Source of the DNA: Steroidobacter agaridevorans
GTDB lineage: Bacteria > Pseudomonadota > Gammaproteobacteria > Steroidobacterales > Steroidobacteraceae
Reading direction: 5' to 3'
NCBI RefSeq assembly: GCF_009932555.1
Contig: NZ_BLJO01000009.1
Location: 1-64,000, forward strand
DNA: 64,000 nt
Shown: positions 8,074 to 17,771 of the stretch, piece by piece
Numbering within the stretch: position 1 is the stretch's first letter
How the letters are laid out: each line of letters opens with the position of its first letter
The notes under the pieces: generated by a model
What the model was told of the DNA's origin: nothing
What the model saw: only the letters and a program-made list of their open reading frames with translations
Databases searched by the model: none
Position numbers and translations under genes: made by a program

Positions 8074-9258
8074 ATGGCCGCCATCGAAATCCCACTCGCC
8101 AGTCGCGCCGATGAAGTCCTTCGTCGGCTCGCGAGTGCGACGGGCTCGGCGGCAATTGCCGATTTGACAGGCCAGACACTGCTCGGCGAGCGCGCCATGC
8201 TCGCGGGCATGCGGATTCCGGCTCGAGTCTCGGCGGGCGGTGGTTGTCGTTTATTCGATGCCGCAGACGACACTATTGCGCTGAATCTATCGAGAACGGC
8301 TGATCGCGAACTCTTGCCGGCGCTATTTGAAACTGACGCGATCGATGGCGCGGACGATGCAGCAATCGCGACCTCGGTGGCGACATGCAATGCTGAATCG
8401 TTGGTGATGCGCGGGCGGGGGATGGGTTTGGCCGTCGCGGCGGAGCATGAGACACGCGTTGTTAGATCGAATCCATGCGTTGAATTGGCACACGGATGTT
8501 CGGCTGACAGCAGCCGACGCTCGCGGCCGCGCGTTGTCGATCTTTCCGCGTTGTGGGCAGGCCCGCTATCCTCACACCTCTTGTGGCTCGCTGGCGCAGA
8601 AGTCATCAAAGTCGAAAGTCGCACGCGGCCGGATGGCATGCGGAGCGCCACTCAGTTCTACGCGCTGCTCAATCAAGGAAAATCCAGCGTCGCCGTCGAT
8701 CTCGGCGATCACAATGACCGGCTGGCGCTGCGTGCCTTGATCGCCACAGCGGACATCGTCATTGAAGCTTCTCGACCTCGCGCCCTCGCGCAGCTCGGTT
8801 TCGATGCGGCGGAGATTGTGGCGATGACGCCGGGATTGGTGTGGATCACCATTACTGGGCATGGCGCGACGGATGAGCCAGCGAACTGGGTTGGATTCGG
8901 CGATGACTCCAGCGTTGCCGCCGGCTTGAGCGGCGCCCTGCGTGAAGTCACGGGTAGCACAGGATTCGTTGGCGATGGGATTGGCGATCCGTTGACCGGC
9001 ATCTTCGCGGCAAACGCCGCATGGCATGCATGGCAATCCGGGCTCGGCGGTCGGATAGGAATTGCGTTGAGCGACGTGGTCGCTCACTGCCTGGCGCAGT
9101 GTCGCGAGCGCGAGCCGGAGCTGTTGAGACAGCAGCTACTGGATTGGGCGGCGAGCGTCGGCCGACCGTTTCCGTCAGTGGCGCGCCGGCACGTTGGTAG
9201 CGTCAGCGCCATGGGCGAGCACACGCAGGCGGTGCTCGGGCCGGTGGCGACATGTTAA
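8074..9258 (+). CDS. Family III CoA transferase-like protein with rearranged layout
   Basis: A 394-residue protein in which the usual N-terminal CaiB signature (RVVDLSALWAGP, LAGAEVIKVES) begins only near residue 152 and the catalytic-type aspartate (GDGIGDPLTGI) is near 307; little more than 80 residues follow. The first 150 residues show no CoA-transferase motif I can place. Ordinary family members start with this signature and have about 200 residues after the aspartate, so part of the fold is either moved to the front or missing. Overlaps the amidohydrolase start by 7 bases, so translation is coupled. Confidence 0.75.
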   Translation: MAAIEIPLASRADEVLRRLASATGSAAIADLTGQTLLGERAMLAGMRIPARVSAGGGCRLFDAADDTIALNLSRTADRELLPALFETDAIDGADDAAIATSVATCNAESLVMRGRGMGLAVAAEHETRVVRSNPCVELAHGCSADSSRRSRPRVVDLSALWAGPLSSHLLWLAGAEVIKVESRTRPDGMRSATQFYALLNQGKSSVAVDLGDHNDRLALRALIATADIVIEASRPRALAQLGFDAAEIVAMTPGLVWITITGHGATDEPANWVGFGDDSSVAAGLSGALREVTGSTGFVGDGIGDPLTGIFAANAAWHAWQSGLGGRIGIALSDVVAHCLAQCREREPELLRQQLLDWAASVGRPFPSVARRHVGSVSAMGEHTQAVLGPVATC

Positions 9259-10667
9259 TCCGCTGCGCCGAACTCGAAGGCGGTGGCATTGCCGATGTTC
9301 GCGTCGAGCGCGGCTTCATCACCGGTATCGGTCGACTCGACGCTCACGATAACGAGCCTGTGGTGGAGGCTAGTGGCGGCCTGCTACTCCCCGGCCTGCA
9401 CGATCATCACATCCATGTCGCAGCTCTGGCAGCCTCATTGAACTCCGTCCGCTGCGGCCCACCCGACGTCGCCGACAACGAAGCGTTTGCTGCAAGCTTG
9501 CAGATTCCGGGCAACGATTGGCTACGGGCAACCGGCTATCACGAAAGCGTCGCCGGCATGCTCGACGTCACTGCGCTCGATCGCATCGTCCCCACTCGCC
9601 CGCTGCGCATTCAGCACCGTTCCGGTCGCATGTGGTTCTTCAATTCGGCCGGACTCGATCGCTTGCTGGCGAAAGGCCCGGCACCGCTCGGCCTCGAACA
9701 CGACGGCAGTCGCTACACCGGCCGCCTCTTCGACGAAGACGCCTGGCTCCAGCGCACGCTCGGCAGCGAGCCGCCGTCGTTCGCGCAGGTTGGTGCATTG
9801 CTCGCGAGCCGAGGCGTAACGGGCCTGACGGAAATGTCACCCGCCAATGACGCCTTCATGGCTCGCCACTTCTTGAAAGAAACATCGACCCAATCGCTAC
9901 CTCAACGAACCGTACTCGCCGGCCGCCTGGACTTATCGAAAGCCGATACCAGCGACCGCGTCGTACTCGGCCCGGCCAAGTTGCACCTCCATGAAGCCGC
10001 CCTCCCTTCACTGGAAGACGCGACCGATTTCATCCGCCGCGCGCACGAGCAAGGCCGCGGCGTCGCGGTTCACTGTGCAACTGAGGTCGAGATCATCTTC
10101 ACATTGGCAGTCTTCAAGGACGCCGGCACGATCCCAGGCGATCGCATCGAGCACGCCTCCATCGCGCCCGACGCGGCGGTCGAAGACATCGCAAACGCGG
10201 GCATTGCCGTGGTCAGCCAACCGCATTTCATCAGCGAACGTGGCGACCGCTACCTCGCCGATGTCGACGCCGACGCACGCCCTCTGCTCTATCGCCTTCG
10301 CGCGTTCCTCGATGCGGACGTGACATTGGCTGCTGGCAGCGACGCGCCGTTCGGCAACTTCGATCCGTGGGCATCGATGGCCGCAGCAGTCTCGAGACAG
10401 ACAGAGAGTGGCGCGTCGCTTGGCGAGTCAGAAGCACTCACGCCAGAGCAAGCACTCGATCTGTTTCTCCGTGACCCAAACGCACTGAATCGCCGCAGAC
10501 GCATCGCCATCGGCGCGCCAGCCGATCTCTGCTTGCTCGATCGCTCGTGGGCCGACGCCCGCGGCGCGCTCTCATCAGCGTACGTCCGGGCGACATTTAT
10601 CGATGGACGCATGATCTTCGCCCGTAACAGCAATAACAGCTCGCATCGACTCGAGGGGATGACATGA
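9252..10667 (+). CDS. Amidohydrolase of the YtcJ type (amidohydrolase_3)
   Basis: A 471-residue metal-dependent hydrolase. The N-terminal metal motif is LHDHHIHV; further ligands are expected in VAVHCATEVE and RIEHASIAP, and the catalytic aspartate is in LAAGSDAPFGNFDPWASM. C-terminal strand GAPADLCLLDRSW completes the small beta domain. Such enzymes hydrolyse amides, lactams or other C-N/C-O bonds; a lactone or amide in the degraded compound would fit. Starts inside the preceding stop (ATGTTAA) and overlaps the flavoprotein by 4 bases. Confidence 0.88.
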   Translation: MLIRCAELEGGGIADVRVERGFITGIGRLDAHDNEPVVEASGGLLLPGLHDHHIHVAALAASLNSVRCGPPDVADNEAFAASLQIPGNDWLRATGYHESVAGMLDVTALDRIVPTRPLRIQHRSGRMWFFNSAGLDRLLAKGPAPLGLEHDGSRYTGRLFDEDAWLQRTLGSEPPSFAQVGALLASRGVTGLTEMSPANDAFMARHFLKETSTQSLPQRTVLAGRLDLSKADTSDRVVLGPAKLHLHEAALPSLEDATDFIRRAHEQGRGVAVHCATEVEIIFTLAVFKDAGTIPGDRIEHASIAPDAAVEDIANAGIAVVSQPHFISERGDRYLADVDADARPLLYRLRAFLDADVTLAAGSDAPFGNFDPWASMAAAVSRQTESGASLGESEALTPEQALDLFLRDPNALNRRRRIAIGAPADLCLLDRSWADARGALSSAYVRATFIDGRMIFARNSNNSSHRLEGMT

Positions 10668-12349
10668 GTGGCTTTGACGATGTCGTCGACTTTGTCGTGG
10701 TTGGCAGCGGCGGCGGCTCGATGTGCGCCGGCCTGCTGATGCGCACGCAGGGCAAGAGCGTACTGATCCTCGAGAAGACCTCGCTCGTCGGCGGCACGAC
10801 CGCTCGCTCCGGCGGCGTAATGTGGATACCGAACAATCGCTTCATGAAGCGGGATGGCGTCGAGGACAGCTTCGAGAAGGCCACCCAGTATCTCGATGCG
10901 CTGATGGGCGGACAAACGGACGCGCCTGGTTCGACCGCCGAGCGCCGTCGCACCTATCTGACCGAAGCGCCGCGCATGGTCGACTTTCTGGTGAATCAGG
11001 GCGTGAAGCTGAATCGCATCGGCTATTGGCCAGACTATTACGACGACCTTCCCGGCGGCTCGGAACAAGGCCGCACCGTGGTGGCCGAGCTGTTCAACGT
11101 GAACGAGCTCGGTGAGTGGAAACAAAAGCTGCAACCCACATTCATTCGGGCGCCCGTGGATCTGCTGCAACCTTCGCTCGAAGAAATGATGGAACTGCCG
11201 GCGATGATGCGATCGTGGCGAGTAAAGGCGCTGCTCGCGAAGCTGGTGATCCGAGGCATTCTCGCAAAGATGACCGGCAAACACTGGATCGCGGGCGGCG
11301 GTGCGCTGCAGGGACGCATGTTGCAAGCGGCTGTCCAATCCGGCATCGAGATTCGCACCGAGTCGCCAGTCAGCGAGCTGATCGTCGAAAACGGCGCTGT
11401 CAAAGGTGTCGTCACAACCAGGAACGGCAAGCCGTCGCGAGTCGAAGCACGCTTGGGAGTCCTGGTGAACGCCGGCGGCTTCGCTCGCAATCAACGCATG
11501 CGGGATCAATATGTGCCGGGCACGTCGGTGAAGTGGACCATGGCCACGCCCGGTGACACTGGCGAAATGATCGAAGAAATGATGCGCATCGGCGCGGCGA
11601 CTGCGCAGATGGACGAACGCGTCGGCAATCAACAAACTCATCCGCCGGGCGCCGCTGACGGCGAGGCCAAGCCGACGGCGCAAGCATTGACCGCGTCGCC
11701 TCATGCCATTCTGGTCGATCAGACCGGCGTGCGTTACATGAACGAAGGCGGCTCCTACATGGCCTACTGCAAGGCCATGCTCGAACGAAACAAAACCGTG
11801 CCCGCGGTGCCGAGCTGGGCGCTCTTCGATAGTCAGTTCATGACGAAGTACTTCCTGGCCGGCTCGATGCCAGGCAAGCCGAAGCCACAGCAGTGGTACG
11901 AGCAGGGTTATCTCAAGAAGGCCGATACCATCGAAGGGCTGGCGCAGCAGCTGAAGATCGATCCTGCGGCACTCGAAGCCACGGTCGAGCGGTTCAACGG
12001 CTTCGTCGCAAAGAACAAGGACGAAGACTTTCATCGCGGCGCGCGGGCCTACGATCGTTGGCTGGGCGATTCGCTCAACAAACCGTCCGAAACACTGGGC
12101 GCCATCAAACAAGGTCCGTTCTATGCCGTGCCTATCGTGCCTGGGGATGTGGGCACCTACGGTGGCGTTGTGACCGATGAACACGCGCGAGTGCTGCGCG
12201 CCGACGGTTCAATCATTCCCGGCCTCTATGCGACAGGAGTATCGACCGCGTCGGTGATGGGTCGCTTCTATCCTGGCGCGGGCAGCAGTGTGGGGCCGTC
12301 GTTCGTCTGGGGCTACGTCGCCGCGAAGCACGCGGGCGGGGTCAAATAA
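10664..12349 (+). CDS. KstD-like FAD-dependent dehydrogenase
   Basis: A 561-residue flavoprotein of the fumarate reductase/3-ketosteroid delta1-dehydrogenase family. FAD motif VVVGSGGGSMCAGL at residues 10-23, GGTTARSGG, and near the C-terminus RFYPGAGSSVGPSFVWGY, where KstD enzymes have the substrate-binding Tyr-Pro-Gly-x-Gly. Members introduce a C=C bond next to a ketone. No signal peptide. Last gene of the 4977-12349 operon. True KstD identity needs the other two active-site tyrosines checked; a related ring ketone dehydrogenase is equally possible. Confidence 0.85.
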   Translation: MSGFDDVVDFVVVGSGGGSMCAGLLMRTQGKSVLILEKTSLVGGTTARSGGVMWIPNNRFMKRDGVEDSFEKATQYLDALMGGQTDAPGSTAERRRTYLTEAPRMVDFLVNQGVKLNRIGYWPDYYDDLPGGSEQGRTVVAELFNVNELGEWKQKLQPTFIRAPVDLLQPSLEEMMELPAMMRSWRVKALLAKLVIRGILAKMTGKHWIAGGGALQGRMLQAAVQSGIEIRTESPVSELIVENGAVKGVVTTRNGKPSRVEARLGVLVNAGGFARNQRMRDQYVPGTSVKWTMATPGDTGEMIEEMMRIGAATAQMDERVGNQQTHPPGAADGEAKPTAQALTASPHAILVDQTGVRYMNEGGSYMAYCKAMLERNKTVPAVPSWALFDSQFMTKYFLAGSMPGKPKPQQWYEQGYLKKADTIEGLAQQLKIDPAALEATVERFNGFVAKNKDEDFHRGARAYDRWLGDSLNKPSETLGAIKQGPFYAVPIVPGDVGTYGGVVTDEHARVLRADGSIIPGLYATGVSTASVMGRFYPGAGSSVGPSFVWGYVAAKHAGGVK

Positions 12350-12351
12350 AC

Positions 12352-13329
12352 TCACACAGTCACGGGCGGTTGATCTTCGATCGCGTCGATCAGCCGCCAG
12401 CGCAGCGCCGTCTGCGCATCGATCCGCTGACCGGAAAGCATCATGAGTGCTGCTCGCTGACGACCTATTCTGCGCGGCACGGATACGCAGCCACCCGCAC
12501 CGGGAAGCAATCCCATCGCGAGCTCTGGAAGTTGAAACCACGCTGTCGGCGCGGCAGTCACGCGACCTGCGAATGCCGAGATCTCGACACCCGCACCGAT
12601 AGCAGCCCCTTGAATGTGCACATCGAGAATTTCACGCCGTCGAGCTAGTGCCAGGGCAGGCAGCGTGCGTGCGCGAATGAGATGAGCCGTTGCTGGATCC
12701 GTCGTCGTGCCAAACTCTTCGAGATCGCCACCGGCGCTGAACGCCTCGCCGACCGATCGCAATTTCACGGAGCGTATTTCTGGGTCGAGCGACGCTAGCG
12801 TGAACGCCTCGCAGAGTTGGTCGCGTATGACGCGATTGATGGCGTTCCGAGCGTGGGGGCGATCGAGCACGATGTGAAGGGTTGCATCCTGTCGCTCGAC
12901 GATGACTCTGCCCTCGGGGTCCGGTGAGGGACGCCGCCCCATCAACCACGCCGCATATTCTTCACTTCCCTGCAGGAGCCCATAGGCCAGCGACTCCATC
13001 GCCAGCGCATGCTCCAGGGAGAGCCGTTCCGAGGTCCGCAGTAATTGCACCGTGACCGCGGCAGCTCGAGGCGCTCGCTCGACCTGCTTGATCAATGTTT
13101 CCGCATCGATCGGCGACTCGAGAACGGCATCGAGCGTCGACGCGAGACGATGCCGCCGCTCGCCAAACCCGATGACCGGGAACGGCGGCAAGGAATCCCA
13201 CTGAGCGATATCCTCGCACGCGTCGAGGTCGACGAACGCCAATGGCTGCCACGCCTCCGCCGAGCCCGACCATCCAAGCGACGGATCGATCAGATACTTT
13301 TCGACGGCAGCGCGCAGCGTCGGCTGCAT
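12352..13329 (-). CDS. Enoyl-CoA hydratase/isomerase with N-terminal extension
   Basis: A 325-residue crotonase-fold protein. The crotonase core starts near residue 140 (LHIVLDRPHARNAI) and contains the oxyanion-hole segment GEAFSAGGDLEEF and the second loop IQGAAIGAGVEISAF. The first 135 residues are an extra domain not found in ordinary crotonases (about 260 residues). The catalytic glutamate pair of hydratases is not obvious, since QLPELAMGLLPGAGG has one glutamate, so isomerase or hydrolase activity is possible. Convergent with the flavoprotein gene, 2 bp between stops. Confidence 0.82.
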   Translation of the reverse strand: MQPTLRAAVEKYLIDPSLGWSGSAEAWQPLAFVDLDACEDIAQWDSLPPFPVIGFGERRHRLASTLDAVLESPIDAETLIKQVERAPRAAAVTVQLLRTSERLSLEHALAMESLAYGLLQGSEEYAAWLMGRRPSPDPEGRVIVERQDATLHIVLDRPHARNAINRVIRDQLCEAFTLASLDPEIRSVKLRSVGEAFSAGGDLEEFGTTTDPATAHLIRARTLPALALARRREILDVHIQGAAIGAGVEISAFAGRVTAAPTAWFQLPELAMGLLPGAGGCVSVPRRIGRQRAALMMLSGQRIDAQTALRWRLIDAIEDQPPVTV

Positions 13330-13403
13330 GAGAGATAACCTGCAATGTTGGCGAGAGCCTGCAGGTGTGGATGTTGTCTCAACTGGAGCAATAAGTCACG
13401 GCG

Positions 13404-14165
13404 CTATCCGCGCCAGCCCCTCAGTCGACTGCCCGCATCACAGCTAATGATTTCGCACGTGATGAACCGAGCCTCATCCGAGGCGAGAAACACGCCAAGC
13501 GCCGCAATGTCATCCGCCGTGCCGTGCACCTTTAGCATCTGCTGACTCTGGATGCGCTGGTACGTTTCGGCGGGAAGGTTGTCGCGAGCCGCGGGCGTCT
13601 CCATCAGCCCCGGCGCAATCGCATTCACTCGGATGCCATCGGCGCCGAAGACACTCGCCATGCCATATGTCATCGCGTTCAATGCCGCCTTCGTTACGCC
13701 ATAGGCGGTGCCCGGCAGGTTCGCTGCCATCGATGACACGTTCAGCACCACACCTTTTGCTCGCGCTAACGGCGCCCGGAGAGCCTGCGCCAGAAGCAGC
13801 GGCGCAACTGTGTTCACCGACAGAAGTTTCAACCACTGCGCTTGTGTGAGCGACTCGAATGAAAATGCAACCTGACCATACGCGAGCCCGGCATTGTTGA
13901 TGAGCACGTCCATTCCCTCGTGCTGGCTGGCCACTTCCGTCGCAAACTTATGAATCTCGTTCTCGACGGCCAAGTCAACCACGTGCGTCGAGCAGCGAGC
14001 GCCTTCCTTCGTCAGCGCCGCTTCAGTCTCAACGAGGCCGGCCTTGTCCACGTCGGTAAGGATCAGCGCCGCGCCTTCGGCCGCGAAGTGGCGCGCAAAC
14101 GCCAACCCCATGCCGCCAGCCGCGCCAGTGATGGCAACAACCTTGTTCTCGAAGCGCTTGGTCAT
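13404..14165 (-). CDS. SDR-family oxidoreductase
   Basis: A 253-residue classical SDR: ITGAAGGMG, NNAG, NVSSMAAN with the catalytic serine, YGVTK, and a C-terminal GxRL ending. The aspartate after the second strand (LTDVDKAGL) predicts NAD(H). The ATG at 14165 overlaps the VOC gene stop in an ATGA, so translation is coupled; the frame reads on to 14339 without a ribosome site. Substrate is an alcohol or ketone of the pathway. Confidence 0.88.
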   Translation of the reverse strand: MTKRFENKVVAITGAAGGMGLAFARHFAAEGAALILTDVDKAGLVETEAALTKEGARCSTHVVDLAVENEIHKFATEVASQHEGMDVLINNAGLAYGQVAFSFESLTQAQWLKLLSVNTVAPLLLAQALRAPLARAKGVVLNVSSMAANLPGTAYGVTKAALNAMTYGMASVFGADGIRVNAIAPGLMETPAARDNLPAETYQRIQSQQMLKVHGTADDIAALGVFLASDEARFITCEIISCDAGSRLRGWRG

Positions 14166-14650
14166 TCTCGCCGTCCGCCAAGCTGCAGCCATCGTTCGGG
14201 CGTCATGTAGCAATACTCCAGGTAGTGACCGACCGTGTCGCGAGCGTCGATGTAAAGCCATTGCGATTGGCCCGGCGCACCGCCTTCCATGATGACCGGC
14301 AGCTTTCGGCGCTCCACCTCCGCACGAAAGCCATTCCAATCGTCTTTCACTCGCATGGCAACGTGATGGAAGCGCAGCGTGGATCGCTCCGGCAGCTCGG
14401 CCGTGTAGACATCAACGGCGCCCGCCACCGGCTGAATCAACTCGTACTGCAGATTTCCAATCCAGCCGAGCGCCAGCTTGATACTGGCTGTTGCTAGGCC
14501 TGCGCGTGTACGCAGTTCATAGCTGATTTCGTAGCGCTGAAATCCGTCGAATCCATGCCGTGTGCGGAACTGCTCGATAGCCACATCGAGATCTCGCGTG
14601 ATGTACGCGTTCTGATAATGATTCTCCAGGCTCGCCAGCGCGCCGATCAT
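14162..14650 (-). CDS. VOC-superfamily (glyoxalase/bleomycin-resistance fold) protein
   Basis: A 162-residue protein with two paired beta-alpha-beta-beta-beta modules. Metal-ligand candidates are the histidine in LENHYQNAYI, the glutamate in LQYELIQP, the histidine in LRFHHVAMRV and the glutamate in GHYLEYCYM, the normal VOC arrangement. Family members include isomerases, epimerases and extradiol dioxygenases. Located 3 bp from the sulfotransferase gene and overlapping the SDR gene, all on the minus strand. Reaction unknown. Confidence 0.8.
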   Translation of the reverse strand: MIGALASLENHYQNAYITRDLDVAIEQFRTRHGFDGFQRYEISYELRTRAGLATASIKLALGWIGNLQYELIQPVAGAVDVYTAELPERSTLRFHHVAMRVKDDWNGFRAEVERRKLPVIMEGGAPGQSQWLYIDARDTVGHYLEYCYMTPERWLQLGGRRE

Positions 14651-14653
14651 CGC

Positions 14654-15808
14654 TCACCCTTCCCGTTCGACGTCGTACTCGGACAGATAGCGCTCGAACA
14701 TGTCTCGCACACGCTCCGGCGTCAGGCCGAACTGCGCGAGCTTGTACTCATGCTTACCGAACTTGTCCTGCGGATTATCGGCCAGCCACGTTCGCATGCC
14801 ATGCTCGGCCTCCGGTGTGAATTCATCGCCCAGCGATCGATACAACGTGCGCATCGAACCGACGGGATCGCGCATGAGGTCGGCATAGTGCACGTCGACG
14901 ATCCGATCGCGGCCGATTCGCGCCCGAGCATCCATGATGCGATTGGCGTGCTCCACCGCCTGCCACGAGTAGTTCTTCGCGATGTAATCCAGATCCGGCG
15001 TCAGCCCGAACGCGCTGCTGCCCATTTTCATCAGACTGCAGAAGGAGCCGGTTGCGGTAAGCGGATCCCGATGCGTCCACACCAATCGTGCATCGGGATA
15101 GGCTTTCAGCAGAGTCTCCAGCCATAAGCCGTGCGATGGCTGTTTCAGGTTCCAAACGCCCGGCGCCTCCGCCTGCAGCACCTGCAGGAATCGCTTGTGA
15201 TACTGATAGGTGGACGTGAGATCGGCGTCGTTGAACAGCCAGTCGCGATAGTTCGGCAGCTTGCCCCGCCCCTCCCACATCAGCGCCTTGAAATCGGCGT
15301 TGATGAAGAACATGCATTCGTTCGGATAGATCGCCGAGCTGCGGTAGTACTTGCCCGCGTCCGGACGCGCAGCGAGCATCTTGCGTTCCATCTCGAGCCG
15401 CGCCAGCGCACGCGGATCGGTGTAGAGCGCGTCCTTGGTCGGCGGCGGCACTGGATCGTCGATCTCCCAGGTCAACGGCGAGCGACGAGCCGGATCCGCC
15501 GCCAGAAGATTACTCAGCAGCGTCGTGCCCGTGCGAGGAATGCCGAAGACGAACACCGGCCGCTCGACAGGCCTTTTCAGCAGTTCCGGCCGCTGCTCGA
15601 GATAGGCGTTCGCCTTCAAACGGTTCGACAGCGCGCCGATGACCGAGCTACGGAATCGCTGAATACCCATCTCTGGATAATCGATGGTGTTCGCATCTGC
15701 CAGCAGAATGTCGAGCCCTTCGCGGAAGCTCTCACTGTCGAAGCGCTGCAACCCGGCTGCTGTCCGTGCCGCCTCGATCAGCTCATCGGCGACTAGTTTC
15801 TGCGGCAT
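14654..15808 (-). CDS. PAPS-dependent sulfotransferase family protein (Sulfotransfer_3)
   Basis: A 384-residue sulfotransferase homologue. The 5'-phosphosulfate loop is VFGIPRTGTTLLSNLL and the 3'-phosphate-binding part is LVWTHRDPLTATGSF. An N-terminal helical region of about 70 residues precedes it. The family moves sulfate from PAPS to hydroxyl groups, though several bacterial members are untested. ATG at 15808 has AGGGGGAA in front. It shares an operon with the VOC and SDR genes. A second copy lies at 29799-30950. Confidence 0.87.
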   Translation of the reverse strand: MPQKLVADELIEAARTAAGLQRFDSESFREGLDILLADANTIDYPEMGIQRFRSSVIGALSNRLKANAYLEQRPELLKRPVERPVFVFGIPRTGTTLLSNLLAADPARRSPLTWEIDDPVPPPTKDALYTDPRALARLEMERKMLAARPDAGKYYRSSAIYPNECMFFINADFKALMWEGRGKLPNYRDWLFNDADLTSTYQYHKRFLQVLQAEAPGVWNLKQPSHGLWLETLLKAYPDARLVWTHRDPLTATGSFCSLMKMGSSAFGLTPDLDYIAKNYSWQAVEHANRIMDARARIGRDRIVDVHYADLMRDPVGSMRTLYRSLGDEFTPEAEHGMRTWLADNPQDKFGKHEYKLAQFGLTPERVRDMFERYLSEYDVEREG

Positions 15809-15914
15809 GTGATTCCCCCTGCGGATGCTCGATTCATCTTGGAGCGCCGTGCCACCGGGCGACAACGCGAATCGAGTTCGACTTCGAGCCACAATGCATC
15901 GATCCGGCCGCCGC

Positions 15915-16778
15915 CTAGCCGGCCCGCAGCACGCGCTGCCTGAATTCGCGTGGCGTCTCGCCCGTCGCACGACGAAACGCAAACGAGAAACTGGACGGCG
16001 ACGCAAAGCCCAGCGAATACGCGATCGACTTGACGCTCTCCTCGGTCGCCAACAGACGTTTCGCGTTGTCCAGCCTGCAGTGCTCCACATAATCGCCGAT
16101 GGAACGACCTCGGCTGACGCGAAACGCCCGCGTCAGTTGCCGCACCGATAGATTGCAGAGTTTGGCAAGCTCCTGAAGTGTCGGCGGCTCGCGGACTTCC
16201 TTCAGCCGCGCCTCGATCATCCGCAGTCGCCACGGCGAGAGGCCGCCGCTCGCGGGCGCGTCTTGCACGGTTGCGCAATAACGCGCCAACTCGATCACGG
16301 CCTGCGCGATGATCAGCTCGACCATGACCGCACTCGCGAAGCCCGGATGACGCAGTTCCTCGGCCAGGCGGAGCATCAGCCCGCGAATGTTTGCATCGGC
16401 AATGTCCAGGCTTGCCGCCAGCCGCCGATCGGTCCATTCGAAATCTTCGCCGAACCATTCGCGCAAGCGCTCCGGCGACAGATGACACAGGATCGATGCC
16501 TGCGGCGGGCCACCGTCGCTGCGCGCGTGCATTCTTTGGCCTGGCGGGACGAGAAACATATTGCCGATGCGCTCATAACGAAGCGGCGACCAACGATCCA
16601 CGTAACAGGCTCGCGCGTTGCGCGGCCGCGGCGTGAGACAAAGATCCAGCCAGTAATTTCCCTTGTCGCGCAGGATATTGTCGGCCGGCCCGGTCACGTC
16701 GAAGCGCACGAGTTGCGCGGTTGCAAGTGGATTGCGGACCTCGGCCTGAATCGTCATCGATGGTTCAGCGGCGCTCAC
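15915..16778 (-). CDS. AraC-family transcriptional regulator
   Basis: A 287-residue regulator. The C-terminal 100 residues are the double helix-turn-helix (LQELAKLCNLSVRQLTRAF, then SIAYSLGFASPSSFSFAFRR with the GETPREFRQ ending). The N-terminal domain is a cupin-like sensor including LVPPGQRMHAR. The GTG start at 16778 has GGGGGAA ahead. It is transcribed away from the SDR-alcohol dehydrogenase-MBL operon across 196 bp, so that operon is its probable target. Confidence 0.9.
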   Translation of the reverse strand: MSAAEPSMTIQAEVRNPLATAQLVRFDVTGPADNILRDKGNYWLDLCLTPRPRNARACYVDRWSPLRYERIGNMFLVPPGQRMHARSDGGPPQASILCHLSPERLREWFGEDFEWTDRRLAASLDIADANIRGLMLRLAEELRHPGFASAVMVELIIAQAVIELARYCATVQDAPASGGLSPWRLRMIEARLKEVREPPTLQELAKLCNLSVRQLTRAFRVSRGRSIGDYVEHCRLDNAKRLLATEESVKSIAYSLGFASPSSFSFAFRRATGETPREFRQRVLRAG

Positions 16779-16974
16779 TGTGGTTCCCCCGACGCTGTCG
16801 CTTCAAATCATATTTCTGTCGTTTCCCGTCATGACTGCCGCCGCGCGCGATGTTTGTTCGCTTGGATCCGTCTCACGATCATCATTGCGGCCGGCTATCA
16901 ATACTACGCAAGGTTGCCCGGTATCGGCAGGCTCGTCGAGACTTCGATCGAACGCATATCTGGGGGAGGATGCA

Positions 16975-17760
16975 ATGGCCAAAAGCTTGTTCGATCTGAC
17001 CGGCAAGGTCGCCGTCATCACCGGCGGCAACAGCGGCATCGGCCTGGGCTTCGCACGAGGCATCGCCAGACAAGGCGGCAGCGTCGTGATCTGGGGTCGC
17101 AACGTGGAGAAGAACGCCGCGGCCAAACGCGAACTCGAGGCGTTCGGCGCTCGTGCAGCTACAGTCGAAGTGGACGTTGCTTCCGAACAGCAGGTCATCG
17201 CTGGTTTTGAAACCGTGATCAAGGAGTTCGGCCGCATCGATTGCGTCGTCGCGAACGCCGGGTTACCGCCCCCTCGCGGCGGCACCTTGGATCAGGCCAC
17301 CCAAGACTATCTCTCGTTCATGGATATCAGTTTGCACGGCGCGTTCTACACGCTTCGTGAAGGCGCACGTCACATGGTGAAACGCGCCGAAGCCGGCGAG
17401 CCCGGCGGCTCGCTGATCTTCTGCGGCAGTCTGTCGATGTTCAAAGGATTGCCGGGCAAGGTGCCTTACGCCGCGTCGAAGGCCGCGATGGGCGCGATCG
17501 TGCGGACCATGGCGGTCGAATTCGGCAAGTACGGCATTCGCGCCAACACCGTCGCACCGGGCTACATCAAGACCGGCATGACGGGCGAATCGACCGAACT
17601 CAGCCAGATCGACAAGTACTTCGCGTCGAAGACACCGATCCCACGCCCTGGCTATCCCGCGGATTTCGAAGGCATCGCGGCCTACCTCGCGAGCGATGCA
17701 TCGTCATTCCACACCGGCGACACGATCGTCATCGACGGCGCCTCGCTGATCAATCTCTAA
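16975..17760 (+). CDS. SDR-family oxidoreductase
   Basis: A 261-residue classical SDR: ITGGNSGIG, NAG, CGSLSMF with the catalytic serine, YAASK, and the VIDG ending. An Asn-Arg after strand two (WGRNVEKN) favours NADP(H). The ATG at 16975 follows GGGGGAGG; the open frame upstream to 16780 is promoter DNA. First gene of a three-gene operon with an alcohol dehydrogenase and an alkylsulfatase-like protein, probably under the divergent AraC regulator. Confidence 0.9.
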   Translation: MAKSLFDLTGKVAVITGGNSGIGLGFARGIARQGGSVVIWGRNVEKNAAAKRELEAFGARAATVEVDVASEQQVIAGFETVIKEFGRIDCVVANAGLPPPRGGTLDQATQDYLSFMDISLHGAFYTLREGARHMVKRAEAGEPGGSLIFCGSLSMFKGLPGKVPYAASKAAMGAIVRTMAVEFGKYGIRANTVAPGYIKTGMTGESTELSQIDKYFASKTPIPRPGYPADFEGIAAYLASDASSFHTGDTIVIDGASLINL

Positions 17761-17771
17761 GGAAGCAGGAC

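Noticed and set aside
10289-12184. Long minus-strand frame opposite the KstD-like flavoprotein
   Set aside because: Shadow of a coding strand with FAD motifs; Arg/His-rich.
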